Source: Hexactinellida sp. DTS-2022 (lineage: Eukaryota; Porifera; Hexactinellida). From it: DNA of 64,000 nucleotides. Made by a program: the position numbers and the translations under genes. The stretch is taken from NCBI GenBank assembly GCA_028753945.1, contig JAPNXP010000002.1, positions 9,858,001 through 9,922,000 on the forward strand, read 5' to 3'. Of this stretch, positions 1 through 10,885 are shown in pieces. Each line of letters opens with the position of its first letter. Positions within the stretch are counted from its first letter, which is position 1. The notes under the pieces were generated by a model, which saw only the letters and a program-made list of their open reading frames with translations, was not told the DNA's origin and ran no database searches.

Positions 1-309
1 GTGACTCTATATTAAATATATAATCAAATTTAAGTTAAACCAAAGTGTGCTAGGACAAGCAATACACTAAGTGAACACTCTGCTCCTCTGCCTGGACGGT
101 AGTGCCTGTTGATGTGTGGCTCTATATTAAATAGAAAAAACAAATTGAAGTTAAACCAAAGTGTGCTAAGACAAGCAATACACTAAGTGAACACTCTGCT
201 CCTCCGCTTGGACGGTAGTGCCTGTTGATGTGTGGCTCTATATTAAATAGAAAAAACAAATTGAAGTTAAACCAAAGTGTGCTAAGACAAGCAATACACT
301 AAGTGAACA
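1..309 (+). repeat. 115-bp satellite, left partial block
   Basis: About 2.7 satellite monomers; the window opens inside a monomer, so the array continues leftwards. The first unit is the type I call B (ctctatattaaatatataatc, then gtgtgctaggacaag). The next two are type C (tctatattaaatagaaaaaac). The block matches 4609-4917 base for base where I compared it, so it is one copy of a duplicated higher-order unit. It stops abruptly after aagtgaaca, where non-satellite DNA begins. Confidence 0.96.
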
Positions 310-1685
310 AGGAATTAAAATATCACCGATTTTTACGATTTTTTTACAGACACTGCGGAAGGATGGTATCTATCGATGGGACTTGGGTTTTCATCGATCG
401 GATCATTATTTCCAGAGTTATAACTGTTTTAGTAGAGCAGCTTTTAATATTATAACGCGGTTTTATAACTCCAAAGGTGTTGCCCACGTTAAAATAACTA
501 TTTATTGTATTTACAACGATTCAATATTCAGACATATGATAGTCTGACAAATTTTTTGCACAACTCAACAAAAATTTTTAGATAAAAGTGGAAATTGCAA
601 AAGTTATAGCCCTTCGGCGGTCTTCAGGGTACGGATTCTTAACTAATTTGTAACTCAGAGAGGAAAAGAGATAAATTCAAGTTAGACTAGTGAAAAATGA
701 TCAGAACACATGGTTTCCCATATGTGAATAATACATTTTGTGAGCCTAGGACGCACCGTTTTCGAGATTGCCCTATATGGTAGTGTGAATGTGACCAATT
801 TTGATGACACATGCAAATTTGTATCTCCTAAACGAGGGACTCTAGAGCTAAGCTCTAAATTCCTAATCACATTGATATATCATTTCTAAATCATTGCAAA
901 GTCAAAAATCACTCAAAACCAAATGGTTACCTTGCTAATAATCTCGAATGCCCATATAAGGAGTGTCATGTAATCATCATAATTGAGAAAATCCAAATTC
1001 AAAAGCTAACTGGAGCTTAGTTCTAACTTTCAGACACTATTAGTGATTGAATTCCAGCAAGATGGCCGATTTTAATTCCTTCCCGAATCAATATTCTTCG
1101 CTGTAGACGTGTCGAAAATCCTCTCTGCCACTTGAAGACCACCGTGACTAATTATAGCATGCCACTATTTCAAAGCTTAGTTTTGGGGAACTTTTTGAAG
1201 TTTTATCGCTGAGATTTGGAATATAGCACCATAATAAGTATACTTAGACCTGCTACAGTTCGGATTGTCCGATTTCGTACTTAATTAAAATCTAGACACC
1301 TTTGGGAGCAAGAATGTGGCTCAAATGTGGGAAAACCGTCCGTTTTTTCTAAAATGGAGCAATCCCGACGAAAAATTTGACTTTTTAATATTAGGACTTT
1401 CCTAGCTAATCTCAAGGGGATGTAGTAGAATGGATTTGAGTGATTCAGATCCTTGTAATCTTTTTCAATTCTTCAGAACTAAGCTTTTGGTACTATATTA
1501 TTCTCTTTGGGAGCTTAAATATAGAATTTCAAAAAAAATCAGTACTTAGAAGCCTTATATTAGAGCGCTAGCAGTCTTAAAATAGCTTACATATATAGCC
1601 GGTATAGAACTGAAAATATTAGCTTACTAGGATCAGCGTGTAGTGTGTTGTATATACTCACTCCATTCATTTTGGCGGAAATAGC
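310..1685. other. Unidentified 1376-bp non-satellite insert
   Basis: Single-copy, AT-rich DNA with no similarity to the satellite on either side. Its borders are set by comparison with the uninterrupted paralogous block: the left flank matches up to 4917 and the right flank from 4948, so the insert replaced 30 bp of a monomer (4918-4947). The ends (aggaattaaaatatcacc at left, tggcggaaatagc at right) show no terminal inverted repeat, target duplication or poly-A tail that I can see. A 7-bp inverted repeat, atcgatg/catcgat, lies at 372-398. The only open frame of note is 62 codons on the minus strand (682-870), with no recognisable family. It could be a transposon fragment, a solo repeat or DNA captured during break repair; I cannot assign it. 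Confidence 0.6.
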
Positions 1686-2193
1686 GTTGATGTGTGGCTC
1701 AATATTAAATAAATAAACCAAATTTTAGTTAAACCAAAGTGACTAAGGCAAACAATTTACTATGTGGACAGTCTGCTCCTCCGCCTGGACGGTAGTGCCT
1801 GTTGATGTGTGGCTCAATATTAAAATAATATAGTAAATTTTAGTTTACCAAAGTGTGATAAGACAAGCAATACACCAAGTGAACACTCTGCTGAACCGCC
1901 TGGACGGTAGTGCCTGTTGATGTGTGGCTCAATATTAAATAAATAAACCAAATTTTAGTTAAACCAAAGTGACTAAGGCAAACAATTTACTATGTGGACA
2001 GTCTGCTCCTCTGCCTGGACGGTAGTTCCTGTTGATGTGTGGTTCAATATTAAATAAATGAAACAAATTTAAGTTAAAACAAAGTGTGCTAAGACAAGCA
2101 ATACACTAAGTGAACACTCTGCTCCTCCGCCTGGACGGTAGTACCTGTTGATGTGTGGCAATATATTAAATAGAAAAAACAAATTGAAGTTAA
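1686..2193 (+). repeat. 115-bp satellite between two insertions
   Basis: About 4.4 monomers between the unidentified insert and the TTAA element. Monomers alternate between type A (caaagtgactaaggcaaac, then tttactatgtggacagtc), type D (taatatagtaaattttag, then gtgataagac and gctgaaccgcc) and type E (aaataaatgaaacaaattt). The block parallels 4948-5455 at a constant offset of 3262 bp, so it is the same higher-order unit as the copy near 5 kb. Confidence 0.96.
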
Positions 2194-2204
2194 GGTTAAA
2201 TTAC
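2194..2204 (+). repeat. Left terminal inverted repeat of TTAA element
   Basis: GGTTAAATTAC, directly after the TTAA. It is the exact reverse complement of 2903-2913. Beyond these 11 bases the two ends diverge (CCCACGGG here against GGCAGATT at the other end). Confidence 0.85.
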
Positions 2205-2350
2205 CCCACGGGAATGAAATCTCTTGTATTAATCTGTAATTGTTAGAAATAGATCAAGGTACGATACAAAGCAATAAACAAAAAAGAAAATGTCTCAATA
2301 TATTATACTTTTTATTTTTTGTCGGTTTCAATATTTGGCTAATACAAATC

Positions 2351-2736
2351 TCCCATAGGGCGATTTCAAAAAGTGGTGGTCGATATTATAGTGTAATTTG
2401 GCAATGCGGCCATCAATGTTTGTTATCAGAATCAATATTGAAAGATTATAAGCGTACGGAGTTGGTAGTCGGTTTACATTTTTGAATTATGACTCTGAAA
2501 TTATTTTTCAAACATTTTATCAAATATCTCATAAAAAACATGACCTTTTTAATGATTTCTTTAGTTCAAAAGGTCGCAACTTTTTTTATTTAGGTCAAAT
2601 CAAAATTCTAAACCAGTCACCTACAGCATATAACGATGATCTATGTGATATATCGCACATAATATGTCTTTAGCTAATAATGATCTTGAGATCGACACAC
2701 TTATCAGGTGGAGTCTGAAGAAATCCCCCTATGGGA
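2351..2736. repeat. Internal 10-bp inverted repeat pair in TTAA element
   Basis: TCCCATAGGG at 2351-2360 and its exact reverse complement CCCTATGGGA at 2727-2736. The pair could mark an older nested element or be subterminal transposase-binding repeats. No clear target duplication flanks it, so its meaning is open. Confidence 0.5.
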
Positions 2737-2769
2737 CTTTTGTATTACCATAAAACTGCACGCCCCATA

Positions 2770-2799
2770 AAATCGAATTTATTCAAAATAATTCGATTT
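2770..2799. repeat. Hairpin-forming inverted repeat in TTAA element
   Basis: AAATCGAAT (2770-2778) and ATTCGATTT (2791-2799) are perfect 9-bp complementary arms around a 12-base loop, in the right subterminal region of the element. It is a possible structural or transposase-recognition feature; no function can be shown from sequence alone. Confidence 0.5.
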
Positions 2800-2902
2800 C
2801 GTTTTCAGTTTCGATATAGCTATAATGTCTTCTATTATATATGTGAAAATTAAACATCTTACTTCAAAACGAAATTTATGTGTTTTTTTACATGAATCTG
2901 CC

Positions 2903-2913
2903 GTAATTTAACC
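2903..2913 (-). repeat. Right terminal inverted repeat of TTAA element
   Basis: GTAATTTAACC, immediately followed by the second TTAA and then normal satellite (accaaagtgtgctaag). It is perfectly complementary to the left end. Confidence 0.85.
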
Positions 2914-4608
2914 TTAAACCAAAGTGTGCTAAGACAAGCAATACACTAAGTGAACACTCTGCTCCTCCGCCTGGACGGTGGTTCCTGTTGATGGGTGGCT
3001 CAATATAAAATAAATAAACCAAATTTTAGTTAAACCAAAGTGACTAAGGCAAACAATTTACTATGTGGACAGTCTGCTCCTCTGCCTGGAAGGTACTGCC
3101 TGTTTATGTGTGACTCTATATTAAATATATAATCAAATTTAAGTTAAACCAAAGTGTGCTAGGACAAGCAATACACTAAGTGAACACTCTGCTCCTCTGC
3201 CTGGACGGTAGTGCCTGTTGATGTGTGGCAATATATTAAATAGAAAAAACAAATTGAAGTTAAACCAAAGTGTGCTAAGACAAGCAATACACTAAGTGAA
3301 CACTCTGCTCCTCCATCTGGACGGTAGTGCCTGTTGATGTGTGGCTCAATATTAAATTAATATAGTAAATTTTAGTTTACCAAAGTGTGATAAGACAAGC
3401 AATACACCAAGTGAACACTCTGCTGAACCGCCTGGACGGTAGTGCCTGTTGATGTGTGGCTCAATATTAAATTAATATAGTAGATTTTAGTTTACCAAAG
3501 TGTCCTAAGACAAGCAATACACCAAGTGAACACTCTGCTGAACCGCCTGGACGATAGTTCCTGTTGATGTGTGGCTCAATATTATATAAATAAAACAATT
3601 TGAAGTTAAACCAAAGTGTGATAAGACAAGCAATACACTAAGTGAACACTCTGCTCCTCCGCCTGGACGGTAGTGCCTGTTGATGTGTGGCTCAATATTA
3701 AATTAATATAGTAAATTTTAGTTTACCAAAGTGTGATAAGACAAGCAATACACCAAGTGAACACTCTGCTGAACCGACTGGATGGTAGTGCCTGTTGATG
3801 TGTGGCTCAATATTAAATAAATAAACCAAATTTTAGTTAAACCAAAGTGACTAAGGCAAACAATTTACTATGTGGACAGTCTGCTCCTCTGCCTGGACGG
3901 TAGTTCCTGTTGATGTGTGGTTCAATATTAAATAAATGAAACAAATTTAAGTTAAAACAAAGTGTGCTAAGTCAAGCAATACACTAAGTGAACACTCTGC
4001 TCCTCCGCCTGGACGGTAGTGCCTGTTGATGTGTGGCTCAATATTAAATTAATATAGTAAATTTTAGTTTACCAAAGTGTGATAAGACAAGCAATACACC
4101 AAGTGAATACTCTGCTCCTCCGCCTGGACGGTAGTGCCTGTTGATGTGTGGCTCAATATTAAATTAATATAGTAAATTTTAGTTTACCAAAGTGTGATAA
4201 GACAAGCAATACACCAAGTGAACACTCTGCTGAACCGCCTGGACGGTAGTGCCTGTTGATGTGTGGCTCAATATTAAATAAATAAACCAAATTTTAGTTA
4301 AACCAAAGTGACTAAGGCAAACAATTTACTATGTGGACAGTCTGCTCCTCTGCCTGGACGGTAGTTCCTGTTGATGTGTGGTTCAATATTAAATAAATGA
4401 AACAAATTTAAGTTAAAACAAAGTGTGCTAAGACAAGCAATACACTAAGTGAACACTCTGCTCCTCCGCCTGGACGGTAGTTCCTGTTGATGTGTGGCTC
4501 AATATTAATTAAATAAACCAAATTTTAGTTAAACCAAAGTGACTAAGGCAAACAATTTACTATGTGGACAGTCTGCTCTTCTGCCTGGAAGGTACTGCCT
4601 GTTTATGT

Positions 4609-6140
4609 GTGACTCTATATTAAATATATAATCAAATTTAAGTTAAACCAAAGTGTGCTAGGACAAGCAATACACTAAGTGAACACTCTGCTCCTCTGCC
4701 TGGACGGTAGTGCCTGTTGATGTGTGGCTCTATATTAAATAGAAAAAACAAATTGAAGTTAAACCAAAGTGTGCTAAGACAAGCAATACACTAAGTGAAC
4801 ACTCTGCTCCTCCGCTTGGACGGTAGTGCCTGTTGATGTGTGGCTCTATATTAAATAGAAAAAACAAATTGAAGTTAAACCAAAGTGTGCTAAGACAAGC
4901 AATACACTAAGTGAACACTCTGCTCCTCCGCCTGGACGGTAGTTCCTGTTGATGTGTGGCTCAATATTAAATAAATAAACCAAATTTTAGTTAAACCAAA
5001 GTGACTAAGGCAAACAATTTACTATGTGGACAGTCTGCTCCTCCGCCTGGACGGTAGTGCCTGTTGATGTGTGGCTCAATATTAAATTAATATATTAAAT
5101 TTTAGTTTACCAAAGTGTGATAAGACAAGCAATACACCAAGTGAACACTCTGCTGAACCGCCTGGACGGTAGTGCCTGTTGATGTGTGGCTCAATATTAA
5201 ATAAATAAACCAAATTTTAGTTAAACCAAAGTGACTAAGGCAAACAATTTACTATGTGGACAGTCTGCTCCTCTGCCTGGACGGTAGTTCCTGTTGATGT
5301 GTGGTTCAATATTAAATAAATGAAACAAATTTAAGTTAAAACAAAGTGTGCTAAGACAAGCAATACACTAAGTGAACACTCTGCTCCTCCGCCTGGACGG
5401 TAGTACCTGTTGATGTGTGGCAATATATTAAATAGAAAAAACAAATTGAAGTTAAACCAAAGTGTGCTAAGACAAGCAATACACTAAGTGAACACTCTGC
5501 TCCTCCGCCTGGACGGTGGTTCCTGTTGATGGGTGGCTCAATATAAAATAAATAAACCAAATTTTAGTTAAACCAAAGTGACTAAGGCAAACAATTTACT
5601 ATGTGGACAGTCTGCTCCTCTGCCTGGAAGGTACTGCCTGTTTATGTGTGACTCTATATTAAATATATAATCAAATTTAAGTTAAACCAAAGTGTGCTAG
5701 GACAAGCAATACACTAAGTGAACACTCTGCTCCTCTGCCTGGACGGTAGTGCCTGTTGATGTGTGGCAATATATTAAATAGAAAAAACAAATTGAAGTTA
5801 AACCAAAGTGTGCTAAGACAAGCAATACACTAAGTGAACACTCTGCTCCTCCATCTGGACGGTAGTGCCTGTTGATGTGTGGCTCAATATTAAATTAATA
5901 TAGTAAATTTTAGTTTACCAAAGTGTGATAAGACAAGCAATACACCAAGTGAACACTCTGCTGAACCGCCTGGACGGTAGTGCCTGTTGATGTGTGGCTC
6001 AATATTAAATTAATATAGTAGATTTTAGTTTACCAAAGTGTCCTAAGACAAGCAATACACCAAGTGAACACTCTGCTGAACCGCCTGGACGATAGTTCCT
6101 GTTGATGTGTGGCTCAATATTATATAAATAAAACAATTTG
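4609..6140 (+). repeat. Duplicated higher-order block, uninterrupted copy
   Basis: This block is the paralogue of 1-3600 without the two insertions. Position 1 corresponds to 4609. After the first insert the offset is 3262 bp, and after the TTAA element it is 2538 bp (22 monomers). It supplies the empty sites for both insertions: the 30 bp at 4918-4947 that the first insert removed, and the single TTAA at 5452-5455. Confidence 0.88.
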
Positions 6141-6356
6141 AAGTTAAACCAAAGTGTGCTAAGACAAGCAATACACTAAGTGAACACTCTGCTCCTCCGC
6201 CTGGACGGTAGTGCCTGTTGATGTGTGGCTCGATATTAAATTAATATAGTAGATTTTAGTTTTACCAAAGTGTGCTAAGACAAGCAATACACCAAGTGAA
6301 CACTCTGCTCAAACGCCTGGACGGTAGTGCCTGTTGATGTGTGGCTCAATATAAAA

Positions 6357-6372
6357 TAAATAAACCAAAGTG
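6357..6372 (+). repeat. Short monomer with 16-bp slippage deletion
   Basis: An A-type monomer here runs ataaaccaaagtgactaagg and lacks the aaattttagttaaacc present in its counterpart near 8165-8190. The intact form contains the direct repeat TAAACCAAA twice, separated by 7 bases. Loss of one copy plus the spacer gives exactly the observed sequence, as expected from replication slippage. Confidence 0.8.
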
Positions 6373-7023
6373 ACTAAGGCAAACAATTTACTATGTGGAC
6401 AGTCTGCTCCTATGCCTGGACGGTAGTTCCTGTTGATGTGTAGTTCAATATTAAATAAATGAAACAAATTTAAGTTAAAACAAAGTGTGCTAAGACAAGC
6501 AATACACTAAGTGAACACTCTGCTCCTCCGCCTGGACGGTGGTTCCTGTTGATGGGTGGCTCAATATAAAATAAATAAACCAAATTTTAGTTAAACCAAA
6601 GTGACTAAGGCAAACAATTTACTATGTGGACAGTCTGCTCCTCTGCCTGGAAGGTACTGCCTGTTTATGTGTGACTCTATATTAAATATATAATCAAATT
6701 TAAGTTAAACGAAAGTGTGCTAGGACAAGCAATACACTAAGTGAACACTCTGCTCCTCTGCCTGGACGGTAGTGCCTGTTGATGTGTGGCAATATATTAA
6801 ATAGAAAAAACAAATTGAAGTTAAACCAAAGTGTGCTAAGACAAGCAATACACTAAGTGAACACTCTGCTCCTCCATCTGGACGGTAGTGCCTGTTGATG
6901 TGTGGTTCAATATTAAATTAATATAGTAAATTTTAGTTTACCAAAGTGTGATAAGACAAGCAATACACCAAGTGAACACTCTGCTGAACCGCCTGGACGG
7001 TAGTGCCTGTTGATGCCTGTTGA

Positions 7024-7138
7024 TATTGCTTGTCTTAGCACACTTTGTTTTAACTTAAATTTGTTTCATTTATTTAATATTGAACTACACATCAACAGGA
7101 ACTACCGTCCAGGCATAGGAGCAGACTGTCCACATAGT
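7024..7138 (-). repeat. Inverted satellite segment, left arm of 115-bp palindrome
   Basis: One monomer length of satellite in reverse orientation. It is the exact reverse complement of 7173-7287 by base-by-base comparison. The left junction carries a small duplication, cctgttgatg then cctgttgata (about 7007-7025). The right side passes through a 34-bp spacer (7139-7172) into normally oriented satellite. The arms are the E-type variant with gtgtagttcaat and tcctatgcctgg, also found near 6380-6510 in direct orientation. The arrangement suggests a fold-back or template-switch event; a read or assembly artefact is the alternative. Confidence 0.9.
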
Positions 7139-7172
7139 TTAGTTAAACCAAAGTGACTAAGGCAAACAATTT

Positions 7173-7287
7173 ACTATGTGGACAGTCTGCTCCTATGCCT
7201 GGACGGTAGTTCCTGTTGATGTGTAGTTCAATATTAAATAAATGAAACAAATTTAAGTTAAAACAAAGTGTGCTAAGACAAGCAATA
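7173..7287 (+). repeat. Right arm of perfect 115-bp palindrome
   Basis: Normally oriented partner of 7024-7138, identical over 115 bp when reverse complemented. It begins at actatgtggacag and ends at aagcaata, then continues as ordinary head-to-tail satellite. With a 34-bp spacer the two arms could extrude as a long hairpin. Confidence 0.9.
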
Positions 7288-10200
7288 CACTAAGTGTACA
7301 CTCTGCTCCTCCGCCTGGACGGTGGTTCCTGTTGATGGGTGGCTCAATATAAAATAAATAAACCAAATTTTAGTTAAACCAAAGTGACTAAGGCAAACAA
7401 TTTACTATGTGGACAGTCTGCTCCTCTGCCTGGAAGGTACTGCCTGTTTATGTGTGACTCTATATTAAATATATAATCAAATTTAAGTTAAACCAAAGTG
7501 TGCTAGGACAAGCAATACACTAAGTGAACACTCTGCTCCTCTGCCTGGACGGTAGTGCCTGTTGATGTGTGGCAATATATTAAATAGAAAAAACAAATTG
7601 AAGTTAAACCAAAGTGTGCTAAGACAAGCAATACACTAAGTGAACACTGCTCCTCCATCTGGACGGTAGTGCCTGTTGATGTGTGGCTCAATATTAAATT
7701 AATATAGTAAATTTTAGTTTACCAAAGTGTGATAAGACAAGCAATACACCAAGTGAACACTCTGCTGAACCGCCTGGACGGTAGTGCCTGTTGATGTGTG
7801 GCTCAATATTAAATTAATATAGTAGATTTTAGTTTACCAAAGTGTCCTAAGACAAGCAATACACGAAGTGAACACTCTGCTGAACCGCCTGGACGATAGT
7901 TCCTGTTGATGTGTGGCTCAATATTATATAAATAAAACAATTTGAAGTTAAACCAAAGTGTGCTAAGACAAGCAATACACTAAGTGAACACTCTGCTCCT
8001 CCGCCTGGACGGTAGTGCCTGTTGATGTGTGGCTCGATATTAAATTAATATAGTAGATTTTAGTTTTACCAAAGTGTGCTAAGACAAGCAATACACCAAG
8101 TGAACACTCTGCTCAAACGCCTGGACGGTAGTGCCTGTCGATGTGTGGCTCAATATAAAATAAATAAACCAAATTTTAGTTAAACCAAAGTGACTAAGGC
8201 AAACAATTTACTATGTGGACAGTCTGCTCCTATGCCTGGACGGTAGTTCCTGTTGATGTGTAGTTCAATATTAAATAAATGAAACAAATTTAAGTTAAAA
8301 CAAAGTGTGCTAAGACAAGCAATACACTAAGTGAACACTCTGCTCCTCCGCCTGGACGGTAGTGCCTGTTGATGTGTGGCTCAATATTAAATTAATATAG
8401 TAAATTTTAGTTTACCAAAGTGTGATAAGACAAGCAATACACCAAGTGAACACTCTGCTGAACCGCCTGGATGGTAGTGCCTGTTGATGTGTGGCTCAAT
8501 ATTAAATAAATAAACCAAATTTTAGTTAAACCAAAGTGACTAAGGCAAACAATTTACTATGTGGACAGTCTGCTCCTCTGCCTGGACGGTAGTTCCTGTT
8601 GATGTGTGGTTCAATATTAAATTAATATAGTAAATTTTAGTTTACCAAAGTGTGATAAGACAAGCAATACACCAAGTGAACACTCTGCTGAACCGCCTGG
8701 ACGGTAGTGCCTGTTGATGTGTGGCTCAATATTAAATTAATATAGTAGATTTTAGTTTACCAAAGTGTCCTAAGACAAGCAATACACCAAGTGAACACTC
8801 TGCTGAACCGCCTGGACGATAGTTCCTGTTGATGTGTGGCTCAATATTATATAAATAAAACAATTTGAAGTTAAACCAAAGTGTGCTAAGACAAGCAATA
8901 CACTAAGTGAACACTCTGCTCCTCCGCCTGGACGGTAGTGCCTGTTGATGTGTGGCTCGATATTAAATTAATATAGTAGATTTTAGTTTTACCAAAGTGT
9001 GCTAAGACAAGCAATACACCAAGTGAACACTCTGCTCAAACGCCTGGACGGTAGTGCCTGTTGATGTGTGGCTCAATATAAAATAAATAAACCAAATTTT
9101 AGTTAAACCAAAGTGACAAAGGCAAACAATTTACTATGTGGACAGTCTGCTCCTATGCCTGGACGGTAGTTCCTGTTGATGTGTAGTTCAATATTAAATA
9201 AATGAAACAAATTTTAGTTAAAACAAAGTGTGCTAAGACAAGCAATACACTAAGTGAACACTCTGCTCCTCCATCTGGACGGTAGTGCCTGTTGATGTGT
9301 GGCTCAATATTAAATTAATATAGTAAATTTTAGTTTACCAAAGTGTGATAAGACAAGCAATACACCAAGTGAACACTCTGCTCCTCCGCCTGGACGGTAG
9401 TTCCTGTTGATGTGTGGCTCAATATTAATTAAATAAACCAAATTTTAGTTAAACCAAAGTGACTAAGGCAAACAATTTACTATGTGGACAGTCTGCTCTT
9501 CTGCCTGGAAGGTACTGCCTGTTTATGTGTGACTCTATATTAAATATATAATCAAATTTAAGTTAAACCAAAGTGTGCTAGGACAAGCAATACACTAAGT
9601 GAACACTCTGCTCCTCCGCCTGGACGGTAGTGCCTGTTGATGTGTGGCTCAATATTAAATTAATATAGTAAATTTTAGTTTACCAAAGTGTGATAAGACA
9701 AGCAATACACCAAGTGAACACTCTGCTGAACCGCCTGGACGGTAGTGCCTGTTGATGTGTGGCTCAATATTAAATAAATAAACCAAATTTTAGTTAAACC
9801 AAAGTGACTAAGGCAAACAATTTACTATGTGGACAGTCTGCTCCTCTGCCTGGACGGTAGTTCCTGTTGATGTGTGGTTCAATATTAAATAAATGAAACA
9901 AATTTAAGTTAAAACAAAGTGTGCTAAGACAAGCAATACACTAAGTGAACACTCTGCTCCTCCGCCTGGACGGTAGTACCTGTTGATGTGTGGCAATATA
10001 TTAAATAGAAAAAACAAATTGAAGTTAAACCAAAGTGTGCTAAGACAAGCAATACACTAAGTGAACACTCTGCTCCTCCACCTGGACGGTGGTTCCTGTT
10101 GATGGGTGGCTCAATATAAAATAAATAAACCAAATTTTAGTTAAACCAAAGTGACTAAGGCAAACAATTTACTATGTGGACAGTCTGCTCCTCTGCCTGG

Positions 10201-10885
10201 AAGGTACTGCCTGTTTATGTGTGACTCTATATTAAATATATAATCAAATTTAAGTTAAACCAAAGTGTGCTAGGACAAGCAATACACTAAGTGAACACTC
10301 TGCTCCTCTGCCTGGACGGTAGTGCCTGTTGATGTGTGGCAATATATTAAATAGAAAAAACAAATTGAAGTTAAACCAAAGTGTGCTAAGACAAGCAATA
10401 CACTAAGTGAACACTCTGCTCCTCCATCTGGACGGTAGTGCCTGTTGATGTGTGGCTCAATATTAAATTAATATAGTAAATTTTAGTTTACCAAAGTGTG
10501 ATAAGACAAGCAATACACCAAGTGAACACTCTGCTGAACCGCCTGGACGGTAGTGCCTGTTATGTGTGGCTCAATATTAAATTAATATAGTAGATTTTAG
10601 TTTACCAAAGTGTCCTAAGACAAGCAATACACCAAGTGAACACTCTGCTGAACCGCCTGGACGATAGTTCCTGTTGATGTGTGGCTCAATATTATATAAA
10701 TAAAACAATTTGAAGTTAAACCAAAGTGTGCTAAGACAAGCAATACACTAAGTGAACACTCTGCTCCTCCGCCTGGACGGTAGTGCCTGTTGATGTGTGG
10801 CTCGATATTAAATTAATATAGTAGATTTTAGTTTTACCAAAGTGTGCTAAGACAAGCAATACACCAAGTGAACACTCTGCTCAAA

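Larger units (their letters stand above)
2190..2917. mobile_element. TTAA-flanked non-autonomous DNA transposon (piggyBac-like MITE)
   Basis: A 720-bp element (2194-2913) sits between two copies of TTAA (2190-2193 and 2914-2917). Its ends are perfect 11-bp inverted repeats, GGTTAAATTAC and GTAATTTAACC. The empty site, with a single TTAA, survives in the duplicated block at 5452-5455: the offset changes from 3262 to 2538 bp across the element, exactly 720 plus 4. TTAA duplication is characteristic of the piggyBac superfamily, although the GG-starting termini are not the commonest piggyBac ends, so the superfamily is an inference. The two open frames inside (2240-2485 and 2482-2673, plus strand) resemble no transposase I know, so the element is probably non-autonomous. 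It was inserted after the satellite block duplicated. Confidence 0.85.

Noticed and set aside
682-870. 62-codon minus-strand open frame in the unidentified insert
   Set aside because: Short, with no known family, signal or neighbour supporting expression.
310-1685. Interpretation of the first insert as a solo LTR or LINE fragment
   Set aside because: No TG...CA ends, no target-site duplication, no poly-A and no reverse-transcriptase-like frame; a 30-bp target loss also argues against a simple integration.
2240-2673. Two plus-strand open frames (81 and 63 codons) inside the TTAA element
   Set aside because: Neither shows a transposase motif or any recognisable domain, and they overlap only by chance at 2482-2485. 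AT-rich non-autonomous elements commonly contain such frames.
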